Below are positions 33,130-45,529 of a DNA stretch of 64,000 nt, one piece after another (position 1 is the stretch's first letter; each line of letters opens with the position of its first letter). The stretch is from the NCBI RefSeq assembly GCF_032854445.1, contig NC_088301.1, positions 23,346,226 to 23,410,225 on the forward strand, written 5' to 3'. Origin of the DNA: Liolophura sinensis (lineage: Eukaryota > Mollusca > Polyplacophora > Chitonida > Chitonidae). The notes beneath the pieces were generated by a model. That model had not been told where the DNA came from, searched no databases, and saw only the letters and a list, made by a program, of their open reading frames with translations. Made by a program: the position numbers and the translations under genes.

Positions 33130-34390
33130 TTACACTTTAGTGAGTCACACAAACTGTCGTGCACGGCTAATATGCAGCGTTTACTGATATACCTCGCTGC
33201 TGTGACCACGATGAGGTTTAGATTTTTCACAACACTGACTCAATGTGTCGTTCTATTAAATTATAACCAGGGGCCTTTGCCGGCATATCATGTGAAATCC
33301 ACAAGTCATATATAGGACTTTATCGTTTTAAGTTAAAAACAAGGAAGTGTGATACGTCACCCGGGGGAGCCATAACTATTTGGCTGTCTGTTCGTTGTTT
33401 AAAACGCTGGGTTTCGAAGAAGACATGCCTTTGGCTCGCTCTGATTCAGCAGTGGGCCATTCGGCGATGGCTTTAATGAATAAGGTTCGTTGGGTGAGTT
33501 GTTGGGTGAGGGTTATGGAGTGTAGTTGTTTCCTCGTTCAGCTTCAGATTTAATCATTGGGGCTTGTCAGCTGCGTTGTGAAATGCTGTCATTTCTTTGT
33601 TCGACTACGGCTTTGAATCAATAAGATCGTCAGGTGCATTGTGAAGTGTAATCGTTTCCTCATTTGACTTTAGCTGACCTGTCTAACAACGAAACCAAAA
33701 TATATATTCGTATTCCGACAGTATATATAGTGTGCTCTATTCCCTACAGCTGTGGCAGATATTGACTCAGATTGTGGAAAAAACCCAAAGTATTATAGAT
33801 GAAACCAAAACTGTACTCATCGGTTGTTATTTCTTCGTATGCTTGATGTAATGTCGTCAAATAAATATCAATACAAACACCATAAATCATGAAAACTTTC
33901 AAACAGTATACATCCAGGTATACCGGAGAGTAATTTGAGTGGGATGTGTGAAACGTCATTTGGACATTCCACTCGACGGAAAATTTAGGGATGGTAGACA
34001 ACACTTAGTAGTGATCGTCTGCTTTAATCTTTACACCATGTATTCCCTGTACCTGTTTCTTCCCTAAAGGTACAGCCTGTGACCATGCAGTGCCATTTAA
34101 AATACTTGGTCATCCTGACAGCAAATGCCTTCGGTATGAAAATAAAAGGCGAGATTTCCACATTGTATATTTTTATCATAAAAATCTAGTCTCCCAGTTC
34201 ACATCATAAGGATGAAGTAGCGCTTCAAGCCTGAGTTTGCAGAACGACAACAGTGGTTGACGGGTCCAGTGCCATTTAATATCCTTGAGCAAGTCTTCGT
34301 CCTGACAGTATATATCCTTGGTTTAGGAATAAAAGAAGATATTTCATCAAGGTGGCAAATGATATGCCATTGTACGGATAATGTTATTGT
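33130..34390. other. Upstream region of the lectin-receptor gene
   Basis: No gene seen. Weak internal repeats are present: a GTGAAGTGTAATCGTTTCCTC-like motif at 33.5-33.66 kb, and two related ~110-base blocks near 34.09-34.18 and 34.27-34.36 kb sharing CAGTGCCATTTAA and GGTATG/AATAAAA. The promoter of the minus-strand gene should lie here, but I cannot point to a clear TATA. Confidence 0.4.
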
Positions 34391-34399
34391 ACAGACAGG

Positions 34400-34700
34400 T
34401 TAAATGTGACCACAATTAACATAGTATTTAGGTCATTTTAAATCAGTGACATCCAATAAATTGCAAGTAATATTGCGGCTTTTTTTTACTTAATTTTACT
34501 AACACCATGGTGAAGTAGGGGGCGTGTAATTTGCCAGTACATATGCATTTACATGAGGAGGTAAAATAAAATACACACTGAGGTAAAATGGCAAGAGGGC
34601 GTATTTCACCAGTTACTTGTAACCAGTTGCCAATTACAACACTGTCGTCGCTGCTCTGAATTTACTCTTATTATTTACTCCTTACGCACAGTATTATATG
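34400..34700 (+). repeat. Dispersed repeat R1, copy 2
   Basis: Same orientation as, and closely related to, 10.49-10.80 kb. 34.70-35.60 kb contains an A-run (34990-35010) and no recognised gene. Confidence 0.7.
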
Positions 34701-36419
34701 CACTGCCATTGAACTTGCCTGTTTGTTTACAACAAAAAATTCCACCAGTCTATATAAGACCTACGAAAGCAGGTCAAAGGAGGGGAAAGGAGAATTATTG
34801 AGAGTTTCGCATGCTTTCGCTGTGTGTTACTTTAGTAGGCCTTTTGTGCTGAATTTTGGTGTCTTTATAGCCTCTGGCTTTGTTATATCCTATCTCCACC
34901 GGGCACTTGTTCAGTCTGAACTTGTATATTTAATTTGTGCTCTTGTGTACACAGTGCTTATTAGTACACAGACCCTGTCTGTTCACAGCCCCCCCTCCAA
35001 AAAAAAAAAAAAAAAACACAAACGTCCGGGTTACTTTTTTTGTGAAAATGCCTCTAATTTGTTTTGCTTTATCTATCGTCATCCTATTTCGTCAAATTGC
35101 CTTGAGATATATGTGTAATCATGTTCCCGACTTCCTCAACTGTGAATTAATGGCGAAAAGATACTTTCTTGAATTAATGAATAAGCTAAAATTATCGTCG
35201 GTATTTAGTAGGCCACGATACATACTCAGGTGGTGTTTAGCCTACTCTTGTATTCTATTAAAGGTGGTCACAGATTGTTGGTATGTGGACATTTCTTGTG
35301 ACATGTGATTTAAATGACCAGGTAATTTTGACAGAATTTCAATTGCTTCTACACCCTTATTCTGAGTCGGAAATTCGGGTCAGGTCAACAACATGGAAAA
35401 TAATTTTGAAAGCATGCAACTAAGCTGATAATACATTAATTATACAAGCGATATCGTGTTAGGATATAGATTCAATCCTTTCAGTACCTTTCTTCTTATT
35501 ACATGACATTGTAGTATAGAAAATTGCAAATGGTAATATATTATTACGCAACAAAATTATTCAAATCGTAAGCGGGTGACCTGGAATGGGTTCAAGCGAC
35601 AAACTTGGGAAATTTTGAAAATTCTCTCTTGGTAATCAACATCTTAAAGGATAGAGTAAGTATATGGTCGTCCATATACCATAACCGTTTGAGGCGTGAT
35701 GTCCTGTGTATTTCGAATGGTCTATTGTTCTACAAAAAGACACTGTATAAAATGTGTGCTGTTGAAAGTGATTGTGAACATCAAGCAAGCAACCAGAAAA
35801 GGCATAGCAGTGTTCATCCTTCTCTGGTATTTAATTGGTCCGCTGGTCTAAAAATGTTTTATGGAAAAGCACTTCCATCTTTAGATGCCACCTCAACGTC
35901 TACCTGTGCTCAGTGCTGGCTTGCTGAGGTATTAGGCGTGATAGGGACAGAAGCCTCTTGTTTTCACCTCCTCCATTTTTCTATAAGTCTATCAGAACTC
36001 TTCTGCATTGCATTAGCCGTAGAATCATACTAGCTTATTTTCCAGCTTTTTGCCGAACTTTTCCTTGACTTACAGTGACATTTCTCTCACCATTTATGCC
36101 TCCAGTCTGGAACAGGCATCCTTCAGTCGCTGACTGTGATACACCTTGATGGTGTACTTCCGCTTTCGGTTTGCCTTGTCTCTGTTCTGTCGTTTCACTT
36201 CGTCTCTCCTAGCCTTCCAGTGATTTCTGTCTTTGCATTTCGGTTTCCTTCACGACATCTGCCCAGTTTTTTCTCAGGTGCTCCAATTACCTAAACAGAA
36301 TAAATCATTACAAAACGTAGAAATTCAAGAAAACTCTTTTCTGAATTAAAGTCACACACAACGACAGTGATAACAATAAACACATTACTTATCAATGGCA
36401 TTTCTGGAGGATAATTTAT

Positions 36420-36680
36420 AAATTTATTTATTTCATTGGAGTTTCACGGTATACTCAAGAATATTTTCCTTATACGAGGGCGGCCAGCATTATGGTGGGA
36501 GGACAGGAGAAAACCCACGACCATCCTGATGTAGATGGCAGCCCTTCTCACGTACGATCGGGTAGGAAGCCAGCATGAGCTGGACTTCACAGCGATCGCA
36601 GTGATGAGAGGTTTCTGGATTATTTTGCTGTAGTATCACTCTATCTACTTGGTCACGATGGCTCTCTACACCTAATAAAC
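36420..36680 (-). mobile_element. SINE-I copy between exons 6 and 7 of relic B
   Basis: Reverse-complement match to 19.455-19.73 kb: AGAATATTTTCCTTATACGA, CCAGCATTATGGTGGGAGGA and GCCAGCATGAGCTGGACTTC. Confidence 0.9.
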
Positions 36681-37399
36681 AGAAAGTTTCCGTTCCGTTT
36701 ATTTAAGAACTTTCAATAACTTTCAAGAACCCCCGGGATTCCCGCAATAATCTAAACCGTATTTGATAAATGATTGTTATCTAAATTAATGTGTATCATA
36801 CTTAAAAAATAACGATAAATAAATGAAGACAAAACCATACCTTTCATCCTCCATCTGATGATATCTTAACACTGCTGCCCTCTTATTTTCACGCAGAAGG
36901 TTTCAGGTTTAGTTCTTTCCTGGACGGGTTGATATTTCCTGAAACACAAATTTCTATTTCACTTTAGTACGACAAAGAAAGATATTGTTTACAAAAAAAA
37001 ATGAAGTATATTTTAACATAATCTATATCATTCAAAGAGTCATGAAAATTACTATTAACTGTACTGCAGATTTCATTGAATATATATAATTTATGTGAAA
37101 GTGGAATGTCACAGTGAGGACATATGGGTAGAGCTATTTAGTCGACTCGATGTCTTGGAATCATCAGTTTAAAAGAATGTTCCAGTGAACACATCATCCG
37201 CAAAACAGAAGTGTTTCGAAAAACTGAAATGAAATAAATGTGATATAACTTATTTAGCAACCTTTCTGCTCTTGTGTGGCGGGTTTTGTTCTGATATGGA
37301 TTTTCGGCAGTGTGAACCTCAGGCCAACTGTAGGTAAAACAAGTAGAGATATTCAGAGAATCCAAACAAAATGGTGTTATTTTTGTGGAAGACAAAAAT

Positions 37400-37755
37400 A
37401 ATCAACATAAAAGGGGAGTTTTGAGGTAAAAAAAGACCTACTGTATCATGTGACCTGCCAAAAATGTTAGACAACTATTGAAGGATCACATTTATTATAA
37501 CATGGGCGTCTGAAAAAAAAGTTTCACAAAAAGTGATTTCAGGGTAGACAAACGATGGAAAAAATTCCGGAGCTAAACGTTCTTTCTAGAGGAAAGAGGT
37601 GCCATTTGTGCCTTTGAGGCACAGTGAGACAAGTGACAGGTAAATTAATGGCTGCAAAGGTTGCCTATCATTTTTCTCAAGTCACATGGTACAGGAAGAC
37701 TGTTTTACCTTCAATGACAAAAGAGTTCGAACTCGAAATTCCCCTATTATTATTG
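37400..37755. mobile_element. MITE-like element, copy B
   Basis: Ends AAAAGGGGAGTTTTGAGG and, inverted, ATAATAGGGGAATTTCGAG. Interior matches 18.25-18.62 kb in reverse complement. Confidence 0.65.
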
Positions 37756-38920
37756 ACAGTATGCCACTATGTTAGATATTGGTTACAAAACAATCACCTG
37801 CGCGATGTTTGCTGTTGGGGGTCTTCTGGCTAAGCTCTCTATTTCTTCCTGCGCTTGCCAGCAGTGGAAGACAAAACGAGAGTCTTACATCCGTTTTGGA
37901 AGTCTGCTGGAATTTACCTAGTTTAGGAAATGAGGAACAAAGAGTAAAAAAGATACCGTGAAAAAAAATGTGATGCTTTTCGAAATGATATGCATTTTCG
38001 ACCCAAAACTCAAAAGCTAAGTATTTATGTACATACCCCTCAAAATACAGAGCATCCACATGGCTTCAGTAAATATCTAAGTATAAATTTCAATATAAAC
38101 CTTGACCAGGATTCTGAAGAAATAATAACAAATTTATTCGGACATATTAATCCATGAGATCCATTTTCATGTCATTTTCTATCGGACGTCATTGATGGTT
38201 CAGTTTACAAAATAAATTAGATATGCCTTATTAACCAACCTGTCTGCTCCTGTGTAGGTTTTGGTGCGACATGGGTTCTCGGAAGACTGGAAGTTGTGTC
38301 AACTGAAGGTTGAAAAAGAGTAGGTATTTAGAGAATGGATACAAAGTGGTATTACTATTGTTGAAAACAAACTGATCAGCTTAAATATCGATGACACCAT
38401 GCCTTTCCTGTGAAAACAGTCTAAATACTCTCTCTGGTCATTCCCCATGAAAAATCTTAAAATTAAACACATAGCTCCCGTTCATTTATATCATGTATCA
38501 GCTAAAAATAGGTTAAAAATAAATCACCTACATTGTAACAAATCATGTCTGAAGTCTCCATTTCTTCCTTGGAAATTGGCCAGCTATAGAAGACAAAACA
38601 TAAGTCTTACATCCGTGTTGGAAATTGGCTGGGCTTTAGCCAGTTAAGGAACTGAGAAACAAAACGTAAAAGGGACGCCGTGATAAAACATTTGGGAACA
38701 TTGCGTTTAAGAGAGAAAAATACAGTCGCTGTTGAGTACACCGGATATACGACATTGAAACTAGAACATGAATTATACCAGTATGTGATCACCTTTGGAA
38801 TGCATTCTCCACAGAAAACTAATCTGTGCGTATTCATTGAAAAATATTGATTTCAGTTTAAACCATGACAGCTCTTCAGTAAGGTTCTAAAATCTGTCAT
38901 GAAACAAGAAATTTTTTCTG

Positions 38921-39178
38921 GACAGCAACCTGTTCGGCTCGTAATCGTTACGAACGGCCAGCAGTAGGTGACGAGGGATTATGCTCCTCCTCTTGTTGTC
39001 TCGGGCAGCGTTCCCAGCAATCTCCAACTCATCAGTGGTCAAGTATTCCATCACTGCGGCCAGGTAAACGGGAGCTCCAGCACGACACGGTTAGAGTAGT
39101 TCCCCTTTCTCAGAAATCTGTGGATACGGCCTACAGGAAACTGTAGACCAGGCCTTGATGAGTGGGTTTGGCTCTTTC
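38921..39178 (-). pseudogene. Histone H2A pseudogene, copy B
   Basis: On the minus strand the H2A promoter is present (CTAAAAACAACAGAAT, TATA box near 39251-39258). The first ~16 codons are deleted, coding resumes at KSQTRSS, and homology stops at about codon 97 (ELNRLLS). One indel disturbs the NRVGAGAP stretch. C-terminus and stem-loop are missing. It is the counterpart of 14149-14526 in arm A and more damaged. Confidence 0.9.
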
Positions 39179-39304
39179 CACTTTAAGACAAGTGTGTCGT
39201 CCGTCGTTCGATGTGAATACGAATGATAATTGACTGCCTCTACGTTACCTTTTATACTCTTTGCGGGGATTCTGTTGTTTTTAGATGCATTATTTTCCGC
39301 CAAC

Positions 39305-39345
39305 ATCCCTTTTCAGGGCCAACCACATCCTCGAAAGAGGAATGG
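39305..39345 (+). terminator. Orphan histone 3' stem-loop, arm B
   Basis: ATCCCTTTTCAGGGCC (39305-39320) followed by CCTCGAAAGAGG. It matches the intact histone 3' ends apart from the eroded left stem. It abuts the H2A promoter of copy B instead of a coding region. Confidence 0.75.
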
Positions 39346-39379
39346 CCTAATCTGAGCATACAGTATTTTAATACAAAGG

Positions 39380-39412
39380 AAAAAAAAAAAAAACACACAC
39401 ACACACACACAA
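39380..39412. repeat. Short A-run and (CA)n
   Basis: Decayed counterpart of the large (TG)n tract at 11.55-11.82 kb. Confidence 0.8.
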
Positions 39413-39479
39413 CCACACAGTATTATTTTTTCGGGAGATCTCATCATATTTTTTTTTGATTTTTCAAAAACAACAATGA

Positions 39480-42400
39480 ACACGGGGTTTGATACGAATC
39501 ATGCGGTCCACACAATGCTATATATATCAGTGTCGATTGAACATGGTCGTTAAAGGAATGTTTTTTTTTAATCCTTTCAATGACAAAAAACTGGAGTCGG
39601 GATACCAAAACTTGTGGTCCGCCCAATCATATACCAACAGATCGTTATCATGTGGTGGTAGGTGGGGATTCAAAAGTACTCACAAATACAGCTCAAGGAA
39701 CGTCCTCGGGCGAGAGCTTTAATAAGATGTACAAACAATATTGTCCTCACACGGCTGTATCGAAGCTTTGTACAAGTCGGAATCTAACTATTTCGCCACT
39801 CCTGTGCGGACGTAAGAATTCGTAAGTCCGTGGGAATCAAAATAGTCTCCAGAAAGGTGATGTGTCTTGGCATCGTAATCCAGATACAAAGCCACCCAAT
39901 GTTCCCAGGACCGTCACAAGGATATATACATGACGGGACGTTGAGGCATTTCTGCAGGGAGGGACGCCTTGTATCATGTCACGTGTGTAAGGATCTAGCT
40001 GCACAATCTGTAACAGTTGTCGACTGTCCATGTTTTTTTCGCCATCTTACGTTTATAGCCGGTGAAATCACACAAGACGTTTGCTGCTCGGCGTAACAGA
40101 TCACGTTGATGGTTTGAGGTGAGGCGTTATTAAACCGCATTTGCAAACGTAGATCACCCTTTTGCACCATATTCAACAGATTATCACCGTTATGGTCAGC
40201 GGTCGGGCCAAAGAAGAAACAAAGTGTGGCCTCCCTCGTAACCCTCGCGCGTGATGCCGTCACTGGTGTCCCAGGCCAGCTTTACAGTATCTAAACATGC
40301 TCATGTTTAGACCGAATGTAGTTGTCCGAGTCAAAGTTCGAGCTGAGTGGCTTGGCCAGCATGCACTGGTCTAAACCCCTTGGGCGTCGTGGCCAAGACT
40401 ATGACGGAGAAAGTTTAAATACGTTTCACACCAGTTGCCGGCACCCCAGAATTGAAACTACCTGGATAGTCAAGCCACTTGACCAAGTGGTCATTTTGTC
40501 CCGCTTTTTCTTCGTGATCAGCACGGTCTCCACTTGGTAGTAAGTCTCCGGGAAGGTCTCACGGGTTGGAGTTCCTTCTCGTAAAATGTCTCCCCCTCCC
40601 CCCTCCCCTTTGAAATTTTCCAAAGAATAGACCACAGGCTTCCTGGGAGGGCGCCGAAGGATGCGGAATACTTCTTGACACCAGTTTGGGAGGTAGATTT
40701 CAAGGAAAATCCCTTGAGAGATCTCCACGTCCTAGAGGTAAAGTCGACGGTGCCGAGGGCGGGTGGGACTATAACCAGGTAGGAATCTCGTTTTCGTTCT
40801 TGTTGTGACGGTGATGGGTGCTCGACGGATACTGCAATGGTTGACCCGATTGTATCCGCGTGGTTAATGCGGACAAGACGTCCAGGTAACGCCGTTTGTT
40901 GTTGGCCGTGAGTGTTTGTACATGTGCCCTTCAACCGTGTGATTGAATCGTTTGATCACCACGGCAATGGAAGAACACCCCATTCTCCTTTAAAAATGCT
41001 GGAAAGGACTTACTGAGAATTCCTTTTCCCTTGTCCGTTTACAGGAACAAGGCGGTACACCCGCTTTTGAAGATTGTCTAAATGCGTCGATGAGATTAGC
41101 CCCAGTCTTGGTGTGGATGGGCACCACCCAAGTGTATTTAGAAAGAATGTCTATACACGTCAATACCCATCGTGTATTTGGCAAAGGCACTCATATCCTC
41201 AAGCCGTATACGTCTCTTGCTTGGCTAGACAGGCCTTCACCCGAGTCCGTGCTCACGTGCCGCCTGGGTTAACGTCTCCACTGCAGGCGATCAGGCTGGT
41301 AATACAGCTGATGTAAGACGGTAACAACGCTGTCCTGCGTTTTTTTTTTGTTCAAACTCTCACTGAAACGCTGACGACGGCGTCGTGACGGCTGAACTGA
41401 GGTGGAGAACACTGTACAGGCACAGCAATCACTCTTATTTTGTAAAGGACAGCGCAGGTGAGAGAGACAGCTATGGGCCAAACCGCCACAGAAGGTGAGA
41501 CCGCGGGAGATGCCTGACGCTGGGTGAGGTTCTGTGGCGTAAATGATGGGTCGCGTGGACGTTGGAGGACACTCAGTTTCGGTAAGATGGTGTGGTCACA
41601 GTAGTTGAGGATGGGATGAGGATCCTCCACACGGTTACATATATCCTTCGTGACCCCCACCCTCGTTCACGTGACCGCCTTCGAACATGGCACGTATCAC
41701 GTGTTTGTACCTTGATCCGTGACAATGCTGACTAAACCTTCCACCCTAAAGCAGTTGGACTTCATAATGACGAACGTCTTTAAGCCTCCCTGGCTGGGTA
41801 CGTAATGACCACACCTGCTTGACACAACGTATCTTATGTGAGTTTGACCACAAAACCCCCTAATCCACAAGCTCATCTGCGGTAAGAACCACTCGGCAAA
41901 CACCAATCCATCAATCAATCCATTAATAAAAATAACTACCCCTCTAACATCGGAACACCATGGGTATATCTTTCAACAGCTACAACAATAACAACAACAA
42001 ACACAGCATCTTGTATAAACAGTTGAATAAAAGTAAGTTCCCCCTTGGTACTTATCTCCCTTGATATGTACCAGATCGCAATGAAATTTTGCACACCCCA
42101 TCCCTGTAATCCGGCAGACGTGGCATATCAAGGATTAACGTGCAGGTGCAGGTTGTGCGCTAATGGGCATGCTCAAAAAAGTGAAAATCGGTCGATTTTG
42201 AAAATTTCACAAAACGAGTTAACCAGATTTTTCACCGCCAAATTTAATTTCATCAGAGAATTCGTGTTACTAGTCCTGAAATATTCGTGCGGGTGGGCAT
42301 TAAGGACATGACATTAAGGACAAGGACACCCACACACAAGAAATTCATGCGGTTAAATACGACCTGCATCAGGTCTGAGAAACCACCTTCAGGAAGAGTG

Positions 42401-43400
42401 GTTAGCCATCCCGCAAAGTCGGATAGCACGCCTCATCAACACAATGCCAGCGCGTTGTTGAAATGTGTTACAATGTCGTGGCGGCGACACACGATATTGA
42501 TAATTACTGGTCATCGAGTGAAAATGATCGAATTCTGTGAAAAAATAAAAAAATTGCCGTTGAAAAATCTGGTTGACTCCTTTTATGAAATTTTCAAAAT
42601 CCACCGATTTTCAGTTTGCGCATGCCCACTAGCGCACAACTACACCTGCACGTTAATCCTTGATATACCAAGTCCGCCGGATTACTGGGATAGTGTGTGC
42701 AGATTCACTGCGATCTGGTATATATCAAGGGAGATATCAAACAATGTTTTGGGGGGAACTTACTTTGGTTGCACTGTATATTTCAATTATTTGACCATCA
42801 TAAAACAAACTACAGGAAGTGGAGAAACGAAAAAACAAGTCACTCATCATGGATCTGCAAAGATTACTACGAGGTCAAAGTTGAAATGTGTGGTCAAAGT
42901 GTATTGCATGTTCAAAGTTCAATCAGTGGTGAACGTTTCAAACAATGGAAAAACAATCTCAAGGTTCTATTCGCCGTCGAATTTCAGAGAAAACATCTCA
43001 GATCTCCAAAGTTCAATAGGTCACCCATGTAATGGTGGATATTGACGATACAGGTGTTACTGATATGCACACCGTCGCAATATTCCATGTTCAAAGTGGA
43101 GACAGTGTTCCCCTGGTGGATTCATTGGTGAGTAGTGGTGGTGGTGTTATGCTCCGCCTTTTTCTCCCCCCCCCCCCAAAAAAAAAATTATAACATGTGC
43201 TAGTCACTAGGTGTGGTCAACATTGCCATCTTAAGTGAACATAGTCCAAAGCAACAACAGCAGTAGGTATATGGTGGGGAATTATGCTATAGTTTTAGAT
43301 ATGGATTTAACCCACAAAACAAATCACACCTAGGTGTAAGGTTATAAATAAAAGAAAGGAAAAACAAACAAGAAAATTACTTACGCCTTTGACAGGATAC
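39480..43400 (-). mobile_element. Fossil Polinton/Maverick, copy B
   Basis: Inverted duplicate of the fossil at 6-11.5 kb, about 3.2 kb once the inserted foldback element is set aside. Parts recognised on the minus strand: an rve-type integrase remnant with the Polinton-type C-terminal region (about 41.66-40.49 kb) and a fragment of the F54H12.2-like minor-capsid-type protein (about 40.35-39.98 kb). No polymerase, ATPase or protease was seen. Broken, with roughly ten or more breaks, and as old as the arm duplication or older. It is interrupted by a younger TIR element at 42018-42774. Confidence 0.75.
42018..42774. mobile_element. Foldback / long-TIR element with TSD, inserted in Polinton copy B
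   Basis: Two inverted arms of about 220 bases (42.02-42.27 and 42.53-42.77 kb) share AAGTAAGTTCCCCC, ATCTCCCTTGATAT, ACCAGATCGCA, TATCAAGGATTAACGTGCAG and GTGCGCTA. The middle (~260 bases) has no recognisable transposase. TGTATA flanks both sides (42012-42017 and 42775-42780), a likely target-site duplication. Arm A at about 7.76 kb shows the matching empty site. It is a non-autonomous element younger than the arm duplication. Confidence 0.85.
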
Positions 43401-43759
43401 GCCTTTCACAAGTTGTCTTCCATGAACGTTGGGCTGCACAAACGGCCAACGATTCTCGTTGATCGGTTAACGTCAACAAGGCCTAAAAGCAACAGTGATT
43501 GCGGAGGACTGTGCAAACTTTGAACCCGCACCTGTGTGTCCTGTGGTGATAACTGGATACAGTGTAGTAAATCGGATATTACCCCATCGGCCGTCCAGGG
43601 CCCAGTTGTTCAAAAGTGTATTAGAGCCTAATCCCGGTATTAAAACTACAGACTAAAATATTATTTACTGTGTATTGGAATGAGACTGGTATTAAGATTC
43701 AAGTCTGGGTTAACTTGTATACACCTCTGAACTACTAGCTACTGGCTACTGGCTCCTGA

Positions 43760-44760
43760 ATGTGCAAGTCACCTTCCAAGACGGGCGATGGCTTAGAGTC
43801 AAAAATCACTCGATTTTTCGTACAACATCAGCTATTGTTCGTTCTCTGTCATCAAGCGAAGACCGAACTCAGACAACGGTTTCATTATTTCAAAACCTGT
43901 TAAATTTGAAAAGGATTTCAAAGTATCAGATGATTTTTTGTTGGTAAGCTGTTACAATCAGACAAAAAAAGGAAATTTATAAAAACTGTTACGCGTTTGC
44001 TGTCCCCAAGAACGTTTTTGAAGAAAACCGCACCGTGGTGTCAGCACCGGAGATCGATTCCCAACCACCGCCAAACGTCCCTATTAGTGGGGGTGGACTC
44101 CATGTCAAGGCTCAATATGATTAGACAACTGAACAAAACATATCACTTTTTGACCGAGACGCTCGGGAGAGTTGAATTCCATGGCTACAACAAAGTCGCG
44201 GATAACACGTTCGTCAACGTCGTGCCGCTATTTACTGGCAAGTTTGTACATGAAGTACCGCCAAGTGGAAAGAAAAAACACGTGAAGAAATATGAATACA
44301 TGTGGAAGGAATTCTCCAAAGCTGGATACCTTACACTTTTGGCTGAAGACCACCCACAAATTACCACGTTTAACTACATTAAGCCCGGTTTTCCTAAACA
44401 GCCCACTGGTTACTGTCTAAGACCTTTCAGTTTAGCCATGAGGAAAAACACTTGAACCGTATTACCAATAGCACTAAGTGCGCGGTTCTACATTTAAAGG
44501 CAGTCCACAGAGCCTGGCGATTTTCCGTCAATGCTTATCTGAAAAACAAACAGAATAAAGCCTTGACTCATTGTCAGATCATGTTCTCATCTGTGCCCGG
44601 TGATGGGCTATTCGAAGCAACAGTTCGCCAAGTTGAATCCAAAGACATTTTTAAATTGACAGGGGAGATAAGCCGTATAGACATGTACGGGCAGCAATCA
44701 TATTGTATCAACAAGGCAAATCTGAAAAAGTGTTGTTATTGCAGAGAGCCTCTCCAGTAA
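43760..44760 (+). pseudogene. DUF229 gene relic, arm B
   Basis: Counterpart of the intact gene at 1322-3169. The N-terminal ~75 codons with the membrane anchor are gone. Frame is disturbed in the segment before 44090. The core VGVDSMSRLNMIRQLNK to LRPFSLAM is present, then about 635 bases of the intact gene, including the FFFGDHGMRWG motif, are missing. The C-terminal ~100 codons (RITNSTKCAVLHLKAV to CYCREPLQ) follow in another frame. Not functional. Confidence 0.92.
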
Positions 44761-45054
44761 ACAGATTTTTATGTTATATGTTTGAGATTTGTTAAAATAA
44801 TTGTTTTCGGTTGATCACAAACTAAGGTTTATTGTTTTATACCAGATGACTTAAATCTACAACAAAATCTAATGTATAAACCTCTCGTGTCATCGAGTTG
44901 CATAAATGCCTTAAAGAATACGTTTGTTGATCATATTTATGGTTTTATATTCTATAAGAACATTATATATGTGAATACATGGGCACTACCATGCGCGCGT
45001 AGAATACACAAAGTAGTCATGTAGTCGCACACTGAACTCTTCAATGAATGGGGA

Positions 45055-45150
45055 CCCGATTTCCTCCCACCATAATGCTGGTCGCTGTCGTATAAGTGAA
45101 ATATTCTTGAGTACGGAGTAAAAACACTAGTCAAATAAACACATAAATCA
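45055..45150 (+). mobile_element. SINE-I fragment, arm B partner of 945-1030
   Basis: TTTCCTCCCACCATAATGCT, GTCGTATAAGTGAAATATTC and TTGAGTACGGAGTAAAAACAC. Confidence 0.85.
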
Positions 45151-45529
45151 AGGAATGGAGATAACATTGTATAACCTTCAAAAGATCTCCGTATACACGA
45201 GTTTACAGTGTTGCACTATTCGATCAAGTAGGACACCCTGTGGAACGTAAGCAAAATCTCAGCATGTCAAAAAGGGCAAGAACTGGCTATGGGCCTTTGC
45301 GAACGCAACCAAACCCCGCCTACTGAATGATCCCTAAGCACCACGTGGCTTTATTTACACGTTCCAAACGCGAAACACCTGGCTCTCCATGTCAGTTGTC
45401 AGAGGGCATCCGCGCGTGTGGATTTCACTCCAGGGATATATGGAAACTGATGAACCCCGAAGTCACGACATATTCGGTCTTGTATGTTTGGTATATTAAC
45501 CAATTAAATCAAAGAAGACAGTGCACGTC

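Larger units (their letters stand above)
35840..38651 (-). pseudogene. Coiled-coil gene relic, copy B
   Basis: Exons against the intact copy: exon 2 from 38651 to about 38530 (same early stop as copy A), exon 3 about 38310-38250, exon 4 about 37920-37800, exon 5 about 37336-37260, exon 6 about 36951-36843, exon 7 about 36290-35840. It retains both duplicated exon pairs, unlike copy A. Exon 7 contains stops and ends early. Exon 1 was not found. Shares with copy A the SINE-I between exons 6 and 7 and the MITE-like element between exons 4 and 5. Non-functional. Confidence 0.85.

Noticed and set aside
35605-36033. A 142-codon plus-strand frame
   Set aside because: Antisense of exon 7 of coiled-coil relic B and its tail.
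42287-43045. A 252-codon open frame
   Set aside because: It crosses the foldback element and into the Polinton fossil and contains no recognisable domain; chance openness.
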